NCBI GenBank assembly: GCA_025362235.1 | Contig: JANYGZ010000050.1 | Span: forward strand, 28,439 to 92,438 | DNA from: Ferruginibacter sp. | GTDB taxonomy: Bacteria; Bacteroidota; Bacteroidia; Chitinophagales; Chitinophagaceae | Length of the DNA stretch: 64,000 bases | Reading direction: 5' to 3' | Program-made: the position numbers and the translations under genes | Shown here: one piece after another, positions 58,292 through 64,000 of the stretch | Layout of the letters: each line of letters starts with the position of its first letter | Numbering within the stretch: the stretch's first letter is position 1 | The notes under the pieces: generated by a model | Databases searched by the model: none | Seen by the model: the letters and a program-made list of their open reading frames with translations, nothing else | Told to the model about the DNA's origin: nothing

Positions 58292-60251
58292 ATGAAACTA
58301 AAATTGATCTGCCTGTTCTTTGCTTTGTATTTTATTCAATTTGCACAGGCACAAAAAGTAACAAGTTTTGATGTTCAATCACCAAATGGCAACATAAAAT
58401 TGCATGTAGAAACATCCAATAAAATAACCTGGTCGGTAAAAGATAACAATGAACAGGTTGTTGAACCTTCCACAATATCATTGCAATTGCAAAACGAAAA
58501 TTTAGGCGATAAGACTGTGGTCACTTCGTCCAAAACAGAAAATGTAAACAATACAATTACTGCCATCAATTATATCAAGGCAACCATTCCTGATAATTAC
58601 ACGCAACTCACTTTAAATTGTAAAGGCAATTATGGTTTAAAGTTTAGGGTGTATAATGATGCAGTGGCATACCGTTTTTTCACAAAGAAAAAAGACAGCA
58701 TTATTATAAAAAGTGAAGAAGCTAATTTCAATTTTACAAACAATGATTCAGCGTTTATTCCAATTCAATGGGATTATCGTGCCGGGCAAAATTTCAACTC
58801 ATCTTTCGAGGCATTATATCACCACATCACCCTATCACAATTTCCAAAGGATTCACTCGCTTTTCTTCCTCTGCTGGTTGATCTTGGTAATGGAAAAAAG
58901 GCAGAAATTTTGGAAGCGGATCTTGAAGATTACCCCGGTATGTACCTCAATTTGAATGAAACGAAAAAAGGTTTAAAAGGGGTGTACGCACCTTACCCTG
59001 CAAAAGAATATTAATTATATTGCTTCAAACAGAGAAGGGTTTATCGCTGCAACAAATGGCACCAGGAATTTTCCCTGGCGAATCGTTGCCATAAGCGAAC
59101 AGGATATAGATTTATTGAATAATGATATTGTTCAAAAGCTTGCGTCACCTCCAAAGCTTGCAGATTATTCATGGGTAAAAGCGGGACAGGTTGCCTGGGA
59201 TTGGTGGAACCACTGGAATATTACCGGTGTTGATTTTCATGCAGGGCTTAATACAGAAACTTATAAATATTACATTGATTTTGCGGCTGCCAATAAACTG
59301 GCTTATATAATTATGGATGGAGGCTGGAGTGATGAACTTGATCTTTTAAAAGTAAAGCCTGATCTTAATTTGCAACAGATCATTGATTATGGTAAACAAA
59401 AAAATGTTGGCGTTATTTTATGGGCAACCTGGTATGCTGTTGCACACCAGATGGATACAGCGTTTGCAGTATATTCAAAGATGGGTGTGAAAGGATTTAA
59501 GATAGATTTTTTTGACCGGGATGATGCGAAAGTTGTAGCCTCAACTTATGCCATTGCAAAAAAAGCTGCCGAATATAAACTGATGATGGATTATCACGGC
59601 ATATATAAGCCTACAGGCATACAACGCACTTATCCAAATGTAATTGGCTTTGAAGGCGTAAAAGGTTTAGAGAATTTTAAATGGGCAAATGAAGATCAGC
59701 CGCAGTATACTACCAGCATTCCTTTTATACGCATGATGGCCGGCCCGATGGATTATACGCCCGGCGCTATGCGTAATACAACACAGGCAGATTTCAGGCC
59801 AATCAATAATAACCCGATGGCGAAAGGAACACGGTGCAACCAGCTTGCAGAGTACGTTGTTTTTTATGCTCCTTTGCAAATGCTTTCTGATAATCCAACC
59901 ATTTATGGAAAGAACCAGGAATGCACAGACTTCATAGCCAAAGTGCCAACAACCTGGGACGAAACGGTACCGCTTGATGGCAAGGTTGCTGAATACGTTG
60001 CAGTTGCCCGTCGTAAAGGAAATGATTGGTTTGTTGGAGCAATGGCCAACTGGAATGAAAGAAATATAACACTTGATTTTTCATTTCTTCCCGCAGGAAA
60101 ATATACGGCCGAAGTTTTTAAAGACGGTGTAAATGCAGATCGTAATGCGACAGATTATAAAAAGGAAATGATTACTATTTCTTCAGGTGATAAGATCAAT
60201 ATTCACCTTGCGCCGGGTGGCGGTTGGGCAGCAAGAATAAATAAACAATAA
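58292..60251 (+). pseudogene. GH97 alpha-glycosidase, single frameshift
   Basis: Two frames form a 650-residue GH97 enzyme. Frame 1 (58292-59014) has the signal peptide and the N-terminal beta-sandwich (VQSPNGNIKLHVETSNKITW, YRAGQNFNSSFEALYHHITL). Frame 2 (from about 59013) resumes NYIASNREGFIAATNGTRNF, PWRIVAISEQDIDLLNNDIV and carries the barrel KAGQVAWDWWNHWNITGVDF, YIIMDGGWSD, KGFKIDFFDRDDAKVVAST and the C-terminal domain. KIDFFD resembles the nucleophile Asp of retaining alpha-galactosidase-type GH97 rather than the Glu pair of inverting SusB-type enzymes. The break at 59005-59015 looks like a single-base indel. Confidence 0.87.
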
Positions 60252-60430
60252 GCTCATGGCAAATCTCTCATTAATCAAAGTGTATGAATTTTTAAAACTT
60301 GTTTTGAAAGGAACAAGGCTTGTTAAACAAAACAATAAAAAAGTTTTGAAATGGCATCAAGGATTGAAAAGCATTTGAAATAGTATTTTATATCTGTTGA
60401 AAATCAACGATTTAATATTGGTGTACCACA

Positions 60431-60473
60431 TCTTATATTATATATTTACGTATTGGCAGTAATTTTAACGAAC
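60431..60473 (+). repeat. leader repeat, copy 1
   Basis: 43 bp aligning with 60940-60983 at 37 of 44 aligned positions, including identical ATATTTAC and CAGTAATTTTAA blocks. It lies 11 bp before the start of the frameshifted gene at 60485. Confidence 0.6.
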
Positions 60474-60484
60474 TACTTTTATAT

Positions 60485-60870
60485 ATGAAAATCCTGGCCT
60501 TATTTTTATTCGCAATACTATTAAGTCTGAATTCATTTGGACAAAAAACAACTTGTCAATTTTTACACGAGGGCACATTTAAAGTCACTACGAAAGAATC
60601 CGGAGAAACTTTTATTACCAGAACAAAAAAATATCAAATTGAAGAAAACGCCTTGATGGGATAGTTGTTTTTGACATTATCTGGACTGATGAATGCTCCT
60701 ATGAATTAAGACCTAACAAACTTATCAAAGGTGATCCAGCTATTATGGGTTATGGAAAATATGTTTTAAGAGCCCGAATAAAAAACATAACAAATAAAGG
60801 TTACGTTGCTGAAACTTCGGCTAATTTTTCACACGGCATTATAGATTTTGAAGTCGAAATAATAAATTAA
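60485..60870 (+). pseudogene. secreted small hypothetical protein, frameshifted
   Basis: ATG at 60485 gives a signal peptide (KILALFLFAILLSLNSFG, cleaved near GQ), then CQFLHEGTFKVTTKESGE and TRTKKYQIEENALMG with TAG at 60662-60664. From 60655 another frame continues DGIVVFDIIWTDECSYELRP, NKLIKGDPAIMGYGKYVLRA, and ends GIIDFEVEIIN at 60870. Together they make a roughly 127-residue secreted protein of unknown family, split by one indel near 60650. A direct repeat stands before it and before the next gene. Confidence 0.6.
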
Positions 60871-60939
60871 AAAACTGCTGCCACCAAAAGGCAAAATACG
60901 GGCCTATGGGTCAGCATTGACGGTATTTCCAGCATATCG

Positions 60940-60983
60940 TCTTATATCATATATTTACTTATTTACCAGTAATTTTAAGAAAC
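60940..60983 (+). repeat. leader repeat, copy 2
   Basis: Second copy of the 43-44 bp leader found at 60431, here 34 bp before the TPR lipoprotein gene. Both copies are in the same orientation relative to the gene that follows. Confidence 0.6.
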
Positions 60984-61017
60984 AGAGTAGGCAACGAATT
61001 AAGTAAAAAACTATCTA

Positions 61018-61929
61018 ATGAAACATATAATATTTTCGATTATTTTCTTGCAATTTTCATTAATCTCATGTTCGCAAGACACAACAAAAGAAACTTTTGA
61101 AAGGGCTGTCAAATTTAAGAAGGACGGCAAATATCAAGAAGCGTTGATTGAATACGACAAGGTGTTACTAATCAAACCAAAATTTGTAAATGCTTTAATA
61201 AATAGAGCAAATGTTAAAAGCTTACTAAAGGACAATAACGGAGCGATATCTGATTTAAATAAAGCTGAAAAAATAGACCCATCAGAACCCGAAATTTATT
61301 ACAATCGAGGAAATGCAGAACACGAAATAACAATGTATAAAGAGGCTATTATAGATTATGACAAAGCAGTTAACTTATCAAGCAACGAGGATTATTATTT
61401 AGCCAGAGGCAACTCAAAGAAAGCAATAGGTTTATATGAAGAAGCAATTAAGGATTATTCAGAAGCTATTTCAATAAAATCAAATTTTACAGAAGCCTAT
61501 TATAATAGAGCAAATGCTAAACAAAAAACGGATGACTTTTTAGGTGCTATCGAAGACTATAACAAAGCAATTGGAATTGACCCGTCTAAAATTGAATCTT
61601 ACATGAACAGAGGAAATGCAAAAATTAGACTTCAAAAATATCAAGAAGCAATTATAGATTTTGATATGTGTATTAAAATCAATCCTAATAATTACTTGGC
61701 TTTTAGTAATAGGGGAATTGCAAATGGCGGACTAAAAAACAATGAAAAGGCAATTAACGACTATAGCAAAGCAATTGAAATCAATCCTAATAACGCTGAT
61801 TCATATTTTGGAAGAGCTGGAATTAAACATTTAACAGGAGACAAAGAGGGTGAATGTGCAGACTTAAAAAAAGCGGCAGATATAGGATATGAGAAAGCGA
61901 AGAATATATATGATAAATATTGCAAATAA
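61018..61929 (+). CDS. tetratricopeptide-repeat lipoprotein
   Basis: A 303-residue lipoprotein (Cys18 in LISC). It is made almost wholly of about eight TPR units, each with the W/L-G-Y-A-F-A-P pattern: KFKKDGKYQEALIEYDKVLL, KPKFVNALINRANVKSLLKD, KIDPSEPEIYYNRGNAEHEI, KSNFTEAYYNRANAKQKTDD, DPSKIESYMNRGNAKIRLQK, NPNNYLAFSNRGIANGGLKN, and NPNNADSYFGRAGIKHLTGD. The end (ECADLKKAADIGYEKAKNIY) closes the solenoid. It binds partner proteins at the inner face of the outer membrane or on the surface. Codon use and AT content match the accessory genes at 2092 and 36067. Confidence 0.92.
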   Translation: MKHIIFSIIFLQFSLISCSQDTTKETFERAVKFKKDGKYQEALIEYDKVLLIKPKFVNALINRANVKSLLKDNNGAISDLNKAEKIDPSEPEIYYNRGNAEHEITMYKEAIIDYDKAVNLSSNEDYYLARGNSKKAIGLYEEAIKDYSEAISIKSNFTEAYYNRANAKQKTDDFLGAIEDYNKAIGIDPSKIESYMNRGNAKIRLQKYQEAIIDFDMCIKINPNNYLAFSNRGIANGGLKNNEKAINDYSKAIEINPNNADSYFGRAGIKHLTGDKEGECADLKKAADIGYEKAKNIYDKYCK

Positions 61930-62105
61930 AAACTATAGTAACAATGCAGTTTTGGCAATAGTATGGATGAACGAAGTAGGATCGGCTGCAAACGGTCTCG
62001 TTCTGACATAGATTGCGCAAATAACATTAAAATGGATAAACATATAACAAATAATCAAATCCCTAAAATAGGCTTCAATTTAATTTATACTGTCCCCTTA
62101 ACTGT

Positions 62106-62155
62106 CCCCTGTAAAATTAAAAAAGCCATGATAGTCAATGCTATTAAGGCTTTTA
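62106..62155 (+). repeat. hairpin repeat, copy 1
   Basis: CCCCTGTAAAATTAAAAAAG, then a stem AAAGCC...GGCTTT. It is nearly the same as 62238-62285. The pair lies between the TPR gene and the right direct repeat. Confidence 0.55.
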
Positions 62156-62237
62156 CGTTTTATAAGTACTCGGGATTAGAATTTACCTAGAAAATATAAA
62201 AAACCTTAAAACTATCTGAAACGTCCCCCACGGCATC

Positions 62238-62285
62238 CCCCTGTAAAATAAAAAGCCCTGAAAGTAACTACTATCAAGGCTTTTA
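62238..62285 (+). repeat. hairpin repeat, copy 2
   Basis: CCCCTGTAAAATAAAAAGCC followed by a loop and AAGGCTTTTA. It immediately precedes the right direct repeat at 62295, as a different hairpin precedes the left copy at 35830. Confidence 0.55.
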
Positions 62286-62294
62286 ATTTTAATT

Positions 62295-62374
62295 GGTTAC
62301 CCGGCACGGACAATTCTTGAACCACTTTATACCCGATTTGACTAGGCTCGCTAATCTTTTGACGGCATAAGATT
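62295..62374. repeat. right copy of the diverged direct repeat around the polysaccharide locus
   Basis: 80 bp, same orientation as 35830-35907. Minus-strand reading is SPKSYAVKRLASLVKSGIKW, then FKNC. The frame is open for 8 codons further upstream than in the left copy before it hits a stop. Confidence 0.6.
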
Positions 62375-62603
62375 TGGGCGAATCATTTTCATTTGATTAA
62401 TTGTTTAAAGCATCAAAAATTGATATGGTGAAACCTGAGCGTATGGTAAATCATTAAAGCTAATTATTGCCAAAGACAATAGAAAGGAAAAAGAGAAATA
62501 TAGATTCTATGGTTTATAATTAAACCGAAGTATAAAGATCCCTTACGCCTTCAAAACCTCAATTACAAATTAAGTTAAAAGTATTTAGACCTAATTATAA
62601 CAA

Positions 62604-64000
62604 TCAGTCTTTGTGCAAATTTGTAACTGGTTTTTCAACAGCCGTTCTAATACCCTGGTAACTCACTGTTAGCAGAGCAATAGTGAGTACGATAAAACCA
62701 GCCAAGGCAAACATCCACCAACTTAGGTTAACCCGATAAGGAATGATGGCAAGAAATGTATGCATGGACCATAGACTAAGCGGTACAACAATCAGGAAAG
62801 CGACTATTACAGGTTTTAGGAAATCACGTGACAGTGCCAACCAAATTTGCTGTATCCCTGCACCCAGCACTTTACGAATGCTCATTTCTTTACTGCGTTT
62901 TTCAGCAACATATGCAGCCAACCCAAAAAGCCCAAGACAGGAAATAAAAATAGCTATGCCACCAAAAAATGCTGCCAGCATGCCAATGGAAGAAAATTCT
63001 TTGAACCGTTGCTGGTAACCTTCCTGTGTAAATGAATATTCAAATGGATAGCCGGGGTTTAATTTTTTAGCAATCTTTTCAATGCGGGAAAGCGTCTGCC
63101 GCCAATGGTTATTGTTTACAATGCGTATAAAAACATGGCTAAGATTATTTGCCTGCAGGTAAACGGCCATTGGTGCGATAACATCGGATGGGTTATTAAA
63201 TACAAAATTTTGAACGACGCCAATTACACGATTGCCACCAACTACAGCTCCAACTACAGGTGATTTTAAACCCATTTTTTGTACCGCTGTTTCATTGATA
63301 AGGCAGGCAGAACTGTCTGTTCCAAATTCAGGGCTGAAGTCGCGGCCTTCAATCATTTTTAAGCCGGCAGTTTTTGTCCAGTCGTATTGTACATGGGTAA
63401 CAATCACAGACAATTCCTGTCCCGGTACTTTTCCCGGCCAATCCATTCCTGTTACAGCACCACCAAATTGCAGCAGGTTTTCCGAACCAGCGGATTTGTT
63501 TTTCACTTCAGGTATTGCTGCCAATTCCTGTTTAAATATATTGTAATGTCCCGCAAGTTCACCCGTAGCGGCGATGTCGATAAGGTTTTCCTGATCATAA
63601 CCAATTGGCCGGTCCCGTACATAACTAATTTCTGTAAATATTACAATAGTGGTAATGATAAGAAAGATGGAGATAATAAATTGAAAAGTTACCAGCACGG
63701 TTCGTAGTTTACCACCATTCTTATTTGCAGATACATCTCCTTTTAAAACTTTTACTGTATTAAAACGACTAAGAAAAACAGCAGGATAGCTGCCTGCAAT
63801 AATTCCGGTCAAAATACCAATACCCATAAGCAATAACCAAAGCCAGCCATTGTAAAAGTTAAAGTATAATTTTTTTCTAACAACTGGTTAAGCGATGGCA
63901 GTACAAGCCAGGCAATAAGCACACTTACCAGCCAGGCAATAAAAGTCATCAGCAGTGCTTCACTAAAAAATTGAAAAACAATTAGCTTTCTTGATGCACC
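62604..64000 (-). CDS. FtsX/MacB-type ABC transporter permease, N-terminal part off the window
   Basis: The frame is open from 62604 to the window edge, about 465 residues; the ATG-like starts near 63833 are internal. It begins inside the first FtsX domain (GASRKLIVFQFFSEALLMTF), runs through GIIAGSYPAVFLSRFNTVKV, a MacB-like periplasmic core (about 155-330: ILLQ-type strands with IEGRDFSPEFGTDSSACLIN and GVVQNFVFNNPSDVIAPMAV), and a second FtsX domain with SCLGLFGLAAYVAEKRSKEM, SIRKVLGAGIQQIWLALSRD and three C-terminal helices. Full family members have about 790 residues. They work with an ATPase in lipoprotein release, peptide export or envelope stress. Confidence 0.92.

Larger units (their letters stand above)
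61930..62603. other. 674-bp repeat-rich gene-free region
   Basis: Contains the two hairpin repeats (62106-62155, 62238-62285) and the right direct repeat (62295-62374). The short open frame 61963-62190 has a composition unlike a protein and is taken as spurious. The last 230 bp before the ABC permease stop show nothing recognisable. Confidence 0.55.

Noticed and set aside
61963..62190. 75-codon open frame after the TPR gene
   Set aside because: Runs through the hairpin repeat, has no convincing start context and no family resemblance.
62295..62374. direct repeat as the 3' end of a tRNA gene (GGTTCAAG-type arm on the minus strand)
   Set aside because: No acceptor, D or anticodon stems can be folded in either copy, and the differences follow a protein-coding pattern.

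Overview
The window looks like chromosomal DNA of a Bacteroidota bacterium, probably a Chitinophagaceae-like soil or plant-litter saprophyte (inference). The support is an AT-rich sequence, a SusC/SusD pair with an N-terminal STN domain, a TonB receptor followed by a DUF4249 lipoprotein, a DUF5686 outer-membrane protein, many lipoproteins with Bacteroidota-type signal peptides, few Shine-Dalgarno sites and a TAnnTTTG-type promoter box. No rRNA, tRNA or CRISPR array was seen.

Layout. 1-6.3 kb: a broken RBBP9-like hydrolase, a secreted sugar-phosphate-isomerase-like protein, an AT-rich orphan gene between inverted repeats, then an SRPBCC protein, a lipase-like hydrolase and a GH20 hexosaminidase on the minus strand. 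6.3-15.4 kb: a response regulator and histidine kinase, a secreted PepSY-like protein, a YncE-like propeller and a TolC/adaptor/RND efflux system, with a 111-bp palindromic element between adaptor and pump. 15.5-24.8 kb: a DUF5686 outer-membrane protein, an ECF sigma factor with a membrane-anchored barrel protein, a decayed ICMT-like methyltransferase, an orphan UreE and a DedA-glycosyltransferase pair. 24.9-30.1 kb: two small lipoproteins (CHRD-like and PepSY-like), then TonB receptor, DUF4249 protein and PAP2 phosphatase. 30.3-35.7 kb: a wrecked Hsp20 gene, then a VCBS/ASPIC lipoprotein next to a vanadium-haloperoxidase-like lipoprotein.

36.4-60.3 kb is a polysaccharide utilization locus: SusC (frameshifted), SusD, terminator, then GH36-like, GH29, GH106 (frameshifted), GH43, GH78, GH2 (opposite strand), GH26 and GH97 (frameshifted). 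The enzymes would remove alpha-galactose, fucose, rhamnose, arabinose or xylose and beta-galactose, and cut a mannan-like backbone, which suggests a branched plant cell-wall glycan. An IS1634-type transposase remnant and a truncated propeller gene lie inside. The locus sits between two diverged direct repeats (35830-35907 and 62295-62374) whose minus-strand reading frame differs almost only at third codon positions. From 60.4 to 62.6 kb is a repeat-rich accessory stretch with a TPR lipoprotein. The window ends inside an FtsX-type ABC permease.

Broken genes are unusually frequent: nine loci carry in-frame stops, frameshifts or truncations, several at A/T homopolymers. This is either real decay or homopolymer error in the assembly, and the sequence alone cannot decide.
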